Part shown: piece by piece, positions 1 to 5,623 of the stretch
How the letters are laid out: each line of letters opens with the position of its first letter
How positions within the stretch are numbered: position 1 is the first letter of the stretch
From: CAYZAW01 sp964476505
GTDB taxonomy: Bacteria > Bacillota > Clostridia > Christensenellales > CAG-138
Assembly: GCA_964476505.1 (NCBI GenBank)
Contig: CAYZAW010000074.1
Coordinates: 1 to 6,767 of the forward strand
Direction: 5' to 3'
DNA: 6,767 nt
The notes under the pieces: generated by a model
Seen by the model: only the letters and a program-made list of their open reading frames with translations
Told to the model about the DNA's origin: nothing
Databases searched by the model: none
Made by a program: the position numbers and the translations under genes

Positions 1-54
1 ATGGCTCTCTTGTAACTCTTGTCTGCGCTCTACCCCAACTATTGACATAGAGCC
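1..54 (-). mobile_element. Possible terminal inverted repeat of an ISL3-like insertion sequence (element mostly off the left edge)
   Basis: Read on the minus strand from 54 leftwards, the sequence begins GGCTCTATGTCAATAGTTGG. That resembles the GGCTCT-TGTCAA type of terminus that I associate with ISL3-family elements. A second GGCTCT lies on the plus strand at 3-8. If this is an IS end, the element extends beyond position 1 and its junction with host DNA is at 54/55, just outside the transporter's terminator. No transposase reading frame is visible in so short a stretch. The call rests on remembered similarity of the terminus, so confidence is low. Confidence 0.35.
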
Positions 55-62
55 ACATAAAA

Positions 63-91
63 AGAGCGGGGTGGAATTTCCACCCCGCTCT
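63..91 (-). terminator. Intrinsic terminator of the NSS transporter gene
   Basis: A perfect 14-base inverted repeat (63-76 pairing with 78-91, GC-rich core GAGCGGGGTGG) lies 25 bases past the transporter stop codon. On the minus strand it is followed by a run of five T's (TTTTTATG). This is a textbook Rho-independent terminator for the minus-strand gene. It also isolates that gene from whatever lies to the left. Confidence 0.9.
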
Positions 92-116
92 GCACATATG
101 CGCGGTTCTTCCGGAT

Positions 117-1550
117 TTACAGGAAGAAGTCCATGATCTGAGAAACGAGAACGAAGATCATAGCTACGGGAACGATGAACTTGAAGCAGATCTCCCAGAA
201 CTTGTAGCCCTTGAGCTTGTGGCCCTCGGCGCTGCACTCGTCGGCGACTGCCTTGGTGCCGATGATCCAGCCGATGATGACGGACATCAACGCTGCGCCC
301 AGAGGCATGAACACGCCCTCGGCGATCATATCGTACACATCCAGCCAGCAGTCGTTCCACATCTTGTAGCCAGGGCCGCCAGCCTCAAGACCTAAGATCT
401 CGAAGGGAGCGGGGATGGCTGCACCGCCGCTGCCAAGAGCGTCCAGTGCAACGGGGATACCGACCACGAAGATGATCAGCGCGTAGATCACGGTGATCTT
501 CTTACGGTTAGGCTCTAAGCCCTTGTCAACACGCTTGTCGATTGCATAGGTGGTAACAACCTCCAACAGGGAGATGGAGGAAGTGATAGCTGCAATCAGA
601 ACGAGGAAGTAGAACAGGAAGCCCATCAGGTTGCCAACGAAGCCGCCCATGTTGGTGAATACCTGCTGCATAGAAACGAACAGCAGGCCAGGGCCGCGGC
701 CAAAGTCCACGCCGAAAGCGGCGCAGGCGGGCATAACAGCCATACCGGCCATGATCGCCATGATGGTATCGGCTACGGGGATGATGATAGCGTTCTGCTC
801 GAGGTCTTCCTTCTTGGAGAGGTAGGAGCCGTAGGTGATCATGCAGCCCATGCCAAGAGACAGGGAGAAGAACATCTGACCGGCTGCGGTACGCAGTACG
901 TTGAAGAAGCCGTTGGTAGCAAACGCCTCAAAGTTGGGTGCGAACATGAAGGCATAGCCTGCGCCCGCGCCCGGCTGCAGCGCAACATACACGATAACGA
1001 CCACCAGGATACCGGCAAGAGCGGGCATTGCGATCTTGGAGAACTTCTCGATACCGCCCTGGATACCGCCCATAACGATGATGATGTTGATCGCCATGAA
1101 GATCGCGTAGAACAGCATCATGCCGCCGTAGTTATACAGCAGAGCGCCGAAGAAGCCTGTGCCTGCGCCGGCCCAGCCGTCTGCGCCGAACATGGACAGG
1201 AGGTAACCAACGGTGTAACGCAGAACCATACCGCCCAGTACGCTGTAGAATGCAAGAATTAAGAAGCCGGAGGCTACGCCCATGTAACCGATCCAAGTAT
1301 ATTTCTTGGACAGCGCCACATAGGTGCCAACAGCGCCGCGGCCGACCTTACGGCCTAACGCCAACTCGCCCAGCATGGTGGCAAAGCCAACCAGCACAAC
1401 GAGAATCAGGTAAACCAGCAAGAACGCGAAACCGCCGTTCATGCCCATCTTGTACGGGAAACCCCAGATGTTACCCAGACCGACGGCGGAACCAACGGCC
1501 GCCATCAGGAAGCCAAAGTTGGAACCCCATTGTCCTCTTTTATTTTCCAT
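117..1550 (-). CDS. Sodium-dependent transporter, neurotransmitter:sodium symporter (NSS/SNF) family
   Basis: The product is 477 residues of mostly hydrophobic sequence with about 11-12 membrane helices, the size of bacterial LeuT-fold transporters. By family knowledge it would couple Na+ entry to uptake of an amino acid or related solute across the cytoplasmic membrane; the substrate cannot be read from the sequence. The N-terminus aligns with LeuT without gaps as I remember it: R5 and W8, then AVGLGN at 22-27 with the Na+-ligand Asn at 27, then FP at 31-32. The TM6-like stretch GQMFFSLSLGMG and the TM8 motif ITSSIS (Na2-site Thr/Ser) are also present. Position 30 is Gly where LeuT has the extracellular-gate Arg. 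I chose the ATG at 1550 over an upstream ATG at 1634 because GGGGAGGG sits 10 bases before it and the N-terminus then matches the family length. The gene is monocistronic, with its own promoter and terminator. Confidence 0.93.
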   Translation of the reverse strand: MENKRGQWGSNFGFLMAAVGSAVGLGNIWGFPYKMGMNGGFAFLLVYLILVVLVGFATMLGELALGRKVGRGAVGTYVALSKKYTWIGYMGVASGFLILAFYSVLGGMVLRYTVGYLLSMFGADGWAGAGTGFFGALLYNYGGMMLFYAIFMAINIIIVMGGIQGGIEKFSKIAMPALAGILVVVIVYVALQPGAGAGYAFMFAPNFEAFATNGFFNVLRTAAGQMFFSLSLGMGCMITYGSYLSKKEDLEQNAIIIPVADTIMAIMAGMAVMPACAAFGVDFGRGPGLLFVSMQQVFTNMGGFVGNLMGFLFYFLVLIAAITSSISLLEVVTTYAIDKRVDKGLEPNRKKITVIYALIIFVVGIPVALDALGSGGAAIPAPFEILGLEAGGPGYKMWNDCWLDVYDMIAEGVFMPLGAALMSVIIGWIIGTKAVADECSAEGHKLKGYKFWEICFKFIVPVAMIFVLVSQIMDFFL

Positions 1551-1560
1551 AAAATAAAGT

Positions 1561-1568
1561 CCCTCCCC
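1561..1568 (-). promoter_or_regulatory. Ribosome binding site that fixes the transporter start
   Basis: On the minus strand this reads GGGGAGGG, ten bases before the ATG at 1550. The longer reading frame's ATG at 1634 has no comparable site, and it would add a 28-residue leader that the family does not have. Confidence 0.85.
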
Positions 1569-1646
1569 TAAAATAGTCGATTCTGTTTGGCGCCCGCAAA
1601 CGCCCGACGCAAATGCGCCCTGCATATGTGCCATTTTGTAACGGCC

Positions 1647-1680
1647 ATGTATACATCAAAGAAATATATAACGTATACAT
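1647..1680. promoter_or_regulatory. Pair of palindromic 10-mers, candidate operators for the transporter gene
   Basis: ATGTATACAT at 1647-1656 is a perfect palindrome. At 1671-1680 ACGTATACAT repeats it with one mismatch. They are 24 bases apart start to start, both immediately downstream of the transporter's predicted start point. The position fits a repressor blocking transcription, and the TGTATACA core resembles sites of GntR-type regulators. The regulator is unknown. AT-rich palindromes of this size can occur by chance, so this is a candidate only. Confidence 0.4.
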
Positions 1681-1688
1681 GTGAATAT

Positions 1689-1717
1689 ATTCTACTCGAC
1701 ACTAAACGAAAAGGCAA
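1689..1717 (-). promoter_or_regulatory. SigA-type promoter of the NSS transporter
   Basis: On the minus strand the -35 element is TTGCCT (1712-1717) and the -10 element is TAGAAT (1689-1694), with a 17-base spacer. The start point would fall near 1682, giving a leader of roughly 130 nucleotides. The leader contains the two palindromic 10-mers but no recognisable riboswitch. Confidence 0.6.
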
Positions 1718-1866
1718 CCATTATTCTGCAAAATGTGAAGAAAGCGTGAAGGAATTGTGCTGTGATTAGGCAAAAAGTCCCCTAAAACAGGCAAAACGGG
1801 CGTATTGCCGTTATGAAATGATAAATAAATATCGATCTTTTGTTAAAATACCATATATGTTCTATC
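1718..1866. other. Intergenic stretch with no gene seen
   Basis: The gap between the transporter start (1550) and the small gene's stop (1903) is about 350 bases. Its left half holds the transporter promoter, palindromes and ribosome binding site. This right half is AT-rich, and I see no convincing reading frame, RNA gene or known regulatory motif in it. A minus-strand open frame across 1782-2012 overlaps the terminator and the real small gene in another frame and has no ribosome binding site. Confidence 0.5.
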
Positions 1867-1899
1867 GCAAAACGCAGGCGTTTTTCGCCTGCGTTTTGC
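1867..1899. terminator. Bidirectional intrinsic terminator after the two small genes
   Basis: A perfect 14-base inverted repeat GCAAAACGCAGGCG / CGCCTGCGTTTTGC surrounds a five-T loop. The GC-rich 8-base core (CGCAGGCG/CGCCTGCG) is flanked by an A-tract and a T-tract inside the stem, so each strand reads as hairpin followed by GTTTT or a similar tract. It lies 3 bases beyond the stop codon of the 48-residue gene on the minus strand. Confidence 0.85.
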
Positions 1900-1902
1900 T
1901 TG

Positions 1903-2049
1903 TTAGAGGTCGTCGGCATCCTGTACGGGGCGTTCGCCGTCGGCGGTAAGTCCCGTATAGCTGCCGAGAACGTCCGAGGGGAAATCGCTGTGCTCAGAGC
2001 GTAAAACCGCATCGAGCTTAGGTCCCCTGTTCATGTTGTTTTGTTCCAT
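1903..2049 (-). CDS. Small conserved-looking protein of unknown function (48 residues)
   Basis: The frame runs from ATG at 2049 to TAA at 1903, with AGGTGA six to seven bases before the ATG. The product starts MEQNNMNRGP, has a central DVLGSYTG segment (26-33) and ends in the acidic tail PVQDADDL (41-48). I associate a C-terminal LGSYTG...PVQDADDL pattern with small uncharacterised proteins of Clostridia, but I know no assigned function. There is no signal peptide, membrane segment or Cys motif; it looks like a soluble, acidic, largely disordered polypeptide. It follows the Asn/Gln-repeat gene by 25 bases and a strong terminator follows 3 bases after its stop, so the two are probably co-transcribed. 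It is short enough to be missed by automatic annotation. Confidence 0.75.
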   Translation of the reverse strand: MEQNNMNRGPKLDAVLRSEHSDFPSDVLGSYTGLTADGERPVQDADDL

Positions 2050-2074
2050 CTGCGTCACCTAAACACGGTGTGCG

Positions 2075-2275
2075 TTAGAACTGGTTCTGCCGCTGATTCT
2101 GGTTGTTCTGGTTCTGTCGCTGGTTGTTGTTCTGGTTCTGGTTGTTCTGGTTCTGCCGCTGGTTGTTGTTCTGGTTGTTCTGGTTCTGTCGCTGGTTGTT
2201 GTTCTGGTTCTGGTTGTTATTGTTGTTCTGTCGCTGGTTATACGGTTCGTACTGATTGTTCAGATTCATACTCAT
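2075..2275 (-). CDS. Asn/Gln-rich repeat protein of unknown function (66 residues)
   Basis: From ATG at 2275 the product begins MSMNLNNQYEPYNQRQ. It then consists almost only of Asn and Gln, punctuated by Arg, in imperfect units of about 11-13 residues built on NQRQNQNNQNQNN; five NQRQ motifs are visible, and it ends NQF. I chose this ATG because GGTGA lies eight bases upstream. A GTG at 2287 would place the Shine-Dalgarno core only two bases away, and the ATG at 2269 is a further alternative. The protein has no predicted fold, signal or membrane segment and is prion-like in composition. Support for its being a gene is the ribosome binding site, the non-repetitive N-terminus and the tight spacing to the next small gene. 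Against it, the repetitive DNA is open in other frames too. Confidence 0.62.
   Translation of the reverse strand: MSMNLNNQYEPYNQRQNNNNNQNQNNNQRQNQNNQNNNQRQNQNNQNQNNNQRQNQNNQNQRQNQF
2080..2240. repeat. Imperfect tandem repeat within the Asn/Gln gene
   Basis: The plus strand is built from CTGGTT/GTTCTG hexamer-like blocks. They are organised into higher-order units of about 33-39 bases, each marked by TCTGTCGCTGGTT or TCTGCCGCTGGTT. Differences in unit length are multiples of three (11 versus 13 codons), so the minus-strand frame is kept. Such an array is prone to slippage and copy-number change. Confidence 0.8.
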
Positions 2276-2353
2276 ATTCCGTTTCACCGTCCTTTTTTAT
2301 TTGTTGCATTTTGCTGCATCGATGCCTGAACATCGGCGTTGCCTTCCCTGTTG

Positions 2354-2391
2354 GCAAGCTTTTGTTCGCAGATAGCTTGCGTGGAACGCAA
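2354..2391 (-). promoter_or_regulatory. Two mutually exclusive hairpins upstream of the Asn/Gln gene
   Basis: In minus-strand RNA order, TTGCGT-TCC-ACGCAA (2386-2391 with 2377-2382) forms a tight hairpin. GCAAGCT (2374-2380) can instead pair with AGCTTGC (2354-2360) across a 13-base loop. Both use the same GCAA bases, so only one can form at a time. This could be a leader switch or chance. No known riboswitch or leader peptide is recognisable in 2276-2454. Confidence 0.25.
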
Positions 2392-2454
2392 AGAAAATAC
2401 ACAGGGAACAACCGTGCAATTTGGAAAAATCAACAAAAATGATGAAACAGCCCG

Positions 2455-3294
2455 CTATGCGTCCGCTCCGCGGGCATATCGGCGGCGGGTCAGCAGGAAG
2501 GAAACGGAGCCCAACAGCAGGCAAAGGCAGGCAAGCAGCCGGTAGTACAGCGCGTAACCGCTTAAAAAGGACGCTAGTACCAAAACGCCCGCAGCGACCA
2601 GGTATTTCAATGACCGTGCGCCGGACAGAACACCCTTTTGCATGGTTTTTCGTATTTCTGCTCTGGCGGCGGAGCGGCTTATGATATACCCGTCTATCTC
2701 TGCCTCGCTGACCTCCAGCAGCTCTTGTTTTGCAAGCGCCTCTGCCAGCGCGGCGGGCGGAACAAACTCGCTTTTGATAGGAAGCCGCCTAAGAAGTGCT
2801 GCCGCTTTTTCCGAAAGCGGCGCGGTACCGTACAGCACAAGCATATCGGCGTTTGCCGCAAGCGCCCGGTGATAGGCGATCAACAGCAGATCCTCCCCGA
2901 TGAGCGCCGCACGCTGCAGCCCGAAGGCATAGGCGTTGACACAGTCCTCCCGGCTGTAAAACAGCGCGTCTATCACCGCTTGAAACTGCGTTGGCGGCAG
3001 AAGCAGCAGCTTTTCTAACAGCAGCAGCTCTGCAAGCCTTGCCCGTTCCTTACGGATAAAGCGTTCCAGTGCCAAAAGCCGCCAAAGACGGCAGGCTAAA
3101 AGCACCAATATAAATGTTACGGCACTTAATACCACTGCTGCCAATGTATTGGGAATTTTAAAGGCAAACCACGCATACAGCCCTGCCGCAAACACCAAGC
3201 GCAGGGCGATATAATCCACCGCCCGGGCAACGCCGTTTTTACCGCCGCTTTTCTGCTCGCGGTAATACCGCATGATCTCACGGGATTCATCCAT
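2455..3294 (-). CDS. Four-helix membrane protein with a cytoplasmic middle domain, function unknown
   Basis: The frame encodes 279 residues from ATG at 3294, preceded by a strong GGGAGGTGG site. I do not recognise the family with confidence. Two hydrophobic helices near the N-terminus (about 28-47 and 50-70) are followed by a basic stretch (71-86). A soluble domain spans roughly 87-225, then two more helices follow (about 230-247 and 251-268) with a basic RRRY tail. The charge pattern places the middle domain and both ends in the cytoplasm. Within the domain, 130-190 alternates strand- and helix-like segments (LLLIAYHRALAANADMLVLY, then SEKAAALL, then LAEAL). This vaguely recalls the back half of an Mrr-like restriction-endonuclease fold, but no catalytic D-ExK set is evident. 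It is divergent from nadD-yqeK, 85 bases away, and 179 bases upstream of the Asn/Gln gene. A role cannot be assigned. Confidence 0.85.
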   Translation of the reverse strand: MDESREIMRYYREQKSGGKNGVARAVDYIALRLVFAAGLYAWFAFKIPNTLAAVVLSAVTFILVLLACRLWRLLALERFIRKERARLAELLLLEKLLLLPPTQFQAVIDALFYSREDCVNAYAFGLQRAALIGEDLLLIAYHRALAANADMLVLYGTAPLSEKAAALLRRLPIKSEFVPPAALAEALAKQELLEVSEAEIDGYIISRSAARAEIRKTMQKGVLSGARSLKYLVAAGVLVLASFLSGYALYYRLLACLCLLLGSVSFLLTRRRYARGADA

Positions 3295-3340
3295 TATTTA
3301 CCACCTCCCAGTTTTACTGTGAGTATTGCCATTGTGCGGA

Positions 3341-3373
3341 AGTATATGCATGGTGAGAAAAACGGTGTATACT
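3341..3373. promoter_or_regulatory. Divergent promoter region between the membrane protein and nadD-yqeK
   Basis: TATACT at 3368-3373 (plus) and TATACT at 3341-3346 (minus) are plausible -10 elements facing outwards, and together they form an inverted repeat. Neither has a good -35 at 16-18 bases; the plus-strand hexamer at that distance is TATGCA. If the plus-strand -10 is used, transcription would begin about at the ATG at 3380, producing an almost leaderless mRNA. Confidence 0.3.
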
Positions 3374-3379
3374 ATATGT

Positions 3380-4498
3380 ATGAATGAAAGCATCAAACGC
3401 TTAGGCGTACTGGGCGGCACCTTCAATCCCATCCATAACGGGCATGTGCAAATGGCGCAGATGGCGTTGGCTGCGTTAGACCTTTCCGCCGTACTGCTGA
3501 TGACGGCAAAGCAGCCGCCGCATAAAGCGGTATCCGGCGCGGTATCCGAGGAACACCGCTTTTGCATGACGGCGCTTGCGGCTGGAGCCGCAAAAGCTGT
3601 GACTGCCTGCGATATGGAATTAAAACGCAGCGGCAAAAGCTACACCATAGATACGGTGCGGGAGCTTCGGCAGATGTATCCCGAGTCGGAGCTGTTCTGG
3701 ATCGTTGGCAGCGATATGCTGTTCGATCTTCCAAACTGGTATCAGGCGCAAAGCTTGATGCAGGAGGTGCAGTTCATCTGCGTGCCAAGGCTTTCGGAGC
3801 AAGGCGGGGAGGCGCAGCAGATCGCCCGGCTTTCCCGGGAGTACGGCGCGCGTATCCATCTTCTGGAGCATAGCGTGCAGCCGGTATCCTCCACGGACAT
3901 CCGAAACCGTGTTTTTAACGCGATGCCGGTAATTAACATGCTGCCGGAGTCGGTTTTGTGGTATATTTACCAAAACGGCTTGTATTTTCCGGAGGATGTG
4001 GCAGCCATGCAGGAAAAATGCCGGTCGATGTTGAAAGAATCCAGATATCTCCATACCGTTGGCGTGATGATCACGGCAATTCGGCTTGCGAAACGGTACG
4101 GCGTGGATACAAAGCAGGCGCGCTTGGCGGCGCTTTTGCACGACTGCGGGCGCAGCACGGACGCATCGGCGCTTGGGCATGCCGAAGCCAGCGCTAGGCT
4201 GGCGCGAGAGCAGTTCGGCGTTACAGACGAGGCGGTGCTGCAGGCGGTATCCCGGCATACGGTGGCGGGTACGGGTATGACGGCGCTGGATCAGATCATC
4301 TATCTTTCGGACATGATCGAGCCGGGACGAAGCTATCCCGGCGTGGAAGAACTGCGGGCGCTGGCGGAGCAAAGTCTGCAGATGGCGTATTTGGAAGGGC
4401 TTCGGCACACTGTTGCATATGTAAAGCTAAGCGGGCAGCCGCTGCATGCAGCCTCCGTGGCGGCCTTGGCCGAGGCGGAGCAAACAATCAAGCAATAG
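3380..4498 (+). CDS. nadD-yqeK: Fused nicotinate-mononucleotide adenylyltransferase (NadD) and HD-domain diadenosine-tetraphosphate hydrolase (YqeK)
   Basis: The product is 372 residues and holds two enzymes. Residues 1-205 are NadD, which makes nicotinate adenine dinucleotide from ATP and nicotinate mononucleotide in NAD synthesis. Visible are the nucleotidyltransferase motif GGTFNPIHNGH (12-22), PPHK (46-49), SYTIDT (87-92), GSDMLFDLPNWY (110-121) and SSTDIR (170-175). Residues about 210-372 are YqeK, an HD phosphohydrolase that splits symmetrical dinucleoside tetraphosphates. Metal ligands are apparent at H225, H254-D255, H267, H293 and D311, with the family's YLSDMIEPGR and PGVEELR segments. 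In Bacillus these are adjacent separate genes; here there is no stop between them. The start is uncertain: ATG 3380 fits the usual NadD N-terminus but lacks a good ribosome site, whereas ATG 3350 has GGAAG seven bases upstream. rsfS follows after 23 bases. Confidence 0.93.
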   Translation: MNESIKRLGVLGGTFNPIHNGHVQMAQMALAALDLSAVLLMTAKQPPHKAVSGAVSEEHRFCMTALAAGAAKAVTACDMELKRSGKSYTIDTVRELRQMYPESELFWIVGSDMLFDLPNWYQAQSLMQEVQFICVPRLSEQGGEAQQIARLSREYGARIHLLEHSVQPVSSTDIRNRVFNAMPVINMLPESVLWYIYQNGLYFPEDVAAMQEKCRSMLKESRYLHTVGVMITAIRLAKRYGVDTKQARLAALLHDCGRSTDASALGHAEASARLAREQFGVTDEAVLQAVSRHTVAGTGMTALDQIIYLSDMIEPGRSYPGVEELRALAEQSLQMAYLEGLRHTVAYVKLSGQPLHAASVAALAEAEQTIKQ

Positions 4499-4505
4499 AA
4501 ATATA

Positions 4506-4512
4506 GGGAGGG
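4506..4512 (+). promoter_or_regulatory. Ribosome binding site supporting a TTG start for rsfS
   Basis: GGGAGGG lies nine bases before the TTG at 4522 but fifteen before the in-frame ATG at 4528. The spacing favours TTG as the initiation codon. Confidence 0.65.
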
Positions 4513-4521
4513 ATCAAACAT

Positions 4522-4908
4522 TTGAGCATGGAAGCAAAGGAACAGGTCATGGGGCTGTGCAAGCTGCTGTATGACAAAAAAGCGCAGGACATCATTGCCA
4601 TCCACGTGGGAGACAAAACCATCATTGCGGACTGGTTCATCATCTGCAGCGGACGCGCGGTGCCGCAAACCAAGGCGCTCTGCGACGAGATCGAAGAAAA
4701 AGCACCCGCGCTGGGCTGTGTGCAGCGCCGAAAGGACGGGTATAACCAAGGGCGTTGGATCGTGCTGGACTTTGCGAATATCTTAGTGCACATTTTCGTT
4801 CCGGAGGAGCGCACCTTCTATAATATGGAGCGCTTATGGACGGAAGACGGAGACGAAGAAAACGTGATCGCCTATTCCAAATGGGCGGACGAGCAGCCGG
4901 ATCAATAA
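4522..4908 (+). CDS. rsfS: Ribosomal silencing factor RsfS (YbeB/Iojap family)
   Basis: The product is 128 residues, the usual size for the family. RsfS binds uL14 on the large ribosomal subunit and blocks joining of the subunits, lowering translation when nutrients run short. The family hallmarks are ADWFIICSGRA (36-46) and the C-terminal GRWIVLDFANILVHIFVPEE block (77-96), followed by FYNMERLW (99-106). The probable start is TTG at 4522, since GGGAGGG is nine bases upstream; ATG at 4528 would shorten it by two residues. It is the second gene of a nadD-yqeK/rsfS operon, an arrangement common in Firmicutes, and is followed directly by a strong terminator. Nothing in it is truncated or unusual. 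Confidence 0.95.
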   Translation: MSMEAKEQVMGLCKLLYDKKAQDIIAIHVGDKTIIADWFIICSGRAVPQTKALCDEIEEKAPALGCVQRRKDGYNQGRWIVLDFANILVHIFVPEERTFYNMERLWTEDGDEENVIAYSKWADEQPDQ

Positions 4909-4913
4909 TAAAT

Positions 4914-4945
4914 AAAGCTCCTGCAAAACAAGCAGGAGCTTTTTT
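4914..4945. terminator. Bidirectional terminator between rsfS and rex
   Basis: AAAGCTCCTGC (4914-4924) pairs with GCAGGAGCTTT (4932-4942) around a seven-base loop, followed by T's to 4945 on the plus strand. On the minus strand the same hairpin is followed by a TTTATTTATT tail. It lies 5 bases after the rsfS stop and 12 bases past the rex stop, so it can serve both convergent genes. Confidence 0.9.
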
Positions 4946-4957
4946 GTTACAATGCGG

Positions 4958-5587
4958 TCAATTCCGGTTTTTCTCATTCATGCGGTAGGCCAGCACAAGC
5001 ATACTGTCGCTAACGTGGATGTTCTCAATGGGCACATCTGCATGGATATCCGTGGGCACATAATTCCAAATGGCCTTAATGCCAGCCTCCACCATGGTAT
5101 CCGCAATGTTCTGGGCGGCGCTGCGGCGGGCGCAGATCACGCCGATGTCTACATCGTTATCCCGGATATAGCTTTCAAGCTGCTCCACGGGCAGCACCGG
5201 ATGGCCTGCGATGGTGGTGCCGATCAACGATTCCTTAATGTCGAACAGGGCGGTCACGTCAAAGCCCTTTTTGTGGAACGCTTCGTAATTGCTAAGCGCC
5301 GTACCCATATTGCCCGCCCCAACGATCACCAGCTTGTAATGCCGGTTGAGGCCAAGAATATTGCCGATCTCCTTTAGCAAAGTCTCCACATGATAACCGT
5401 AGCCCTGCTGACCAAAGCCGCCGAAGCAGTTCAAGTCCTGACGCACCTGTGATGCGTTTAGATTCATTTGCTGTGCCAGCTCGCTGGAGGAGATGCGGTC
5501 AACAGTATTCGCGGCAAGCAGTTCCAGCTGGCGATAGTAACGCGGCAGCCGACGGATCACGGCTTCCGAAACTCTGCTGTCTTTCAT
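4958..5587 (-). CDS. rex: Redox-sensing transcriptional repressor Rex
   Basis: The product is 209 residues, the normal Rex length. Rex reads the NADH/NAD+ ratio: it binds operators when NADH is low and releases them when NADH rises, controlling fermentation and respiration genes. Residues 1-75 form the winged-helix DNA-binding domain, with the recognition segment NASQVRQDLNCFGGFGQQGY (44-63) typical of clostridial Rex. From about 85 a Rossmann domain begins with VIVGAGNMGTAL (87-98), the GxGxxG dinucleotide-binding loop, followed by FDIKESLIGTTIAGHPV and the C-terminal GIKAIWNYVP (169-178). The start at 5587 has AGGAGG six bases upstream. It is transcribed alone from a near-consensus promoter and is convergent with rsfS. 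A candidate Rex operator at its transcription start suggests autoregulation. Confidence 0.97.
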   Translation of the reverse strand: MKDSRVSEAVIRRLPRYYRQLELLAANTVDRISSSELAQQMNLNASQVRQDLNCFGGFGQQGYGYHVETLLKEIGNILGLNRHYKLVIVGAGNMGTALSNYEAFHKKGFDVTALFDIKESLIGTTIAGHPVLPVEQLESYIRDNDVDIGVICARRSAAQNIADTMVEAGIKAIWNYVPTDIHADVPIENIHVSDSMLVLAYRMNEKNRN

Positions 5588-5623
5588 GGATTTCCTCCTG
5601 TCGGTGTAACGTATCGGGTCACT

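Noticed and set aside
2..126. Open plus-strand frame at the left edge (ends at 126)
   Set aside because: It runs through the putative IS end and through the transporter's terminator into its 3' end. The composition is unremarkable and no start is visible.
1782..2012. Minus-strand 76-residue frame
   Set aside because: It overlaps the 48-residue gene in another frame and runs through its terminator. It has no ribosome binding site.
2238..2333. Minus-strand 31-residue frame beginning MFRHRCSKMQQ, with GGGAAGG eight bases upstream
   Set aside because: The ribosome site looks fair, but the frame overlaps the Asn/Gln gene out of frame and has no recognisable content. It is more likely chance; a leader peptide is possible but unsupported.
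2041..2442. Plus-strand 133-residue Cys/Ser/Gly-rich frame
   Set aside because: It is the opposite-strand reading of the Asn/Gln repeat and the start of the neighbouring small gene. It has no ribosome binding site and its composition simply follows the repeat.
3620..4408. Long minus-strand frame (262 residues) opposite nadD-yqeK
   Set aside because: It is an antisense shadow of a gene with clear enzyme motifs and is rich in His/Arg/Gln, as shadows of GC-rich genes are.
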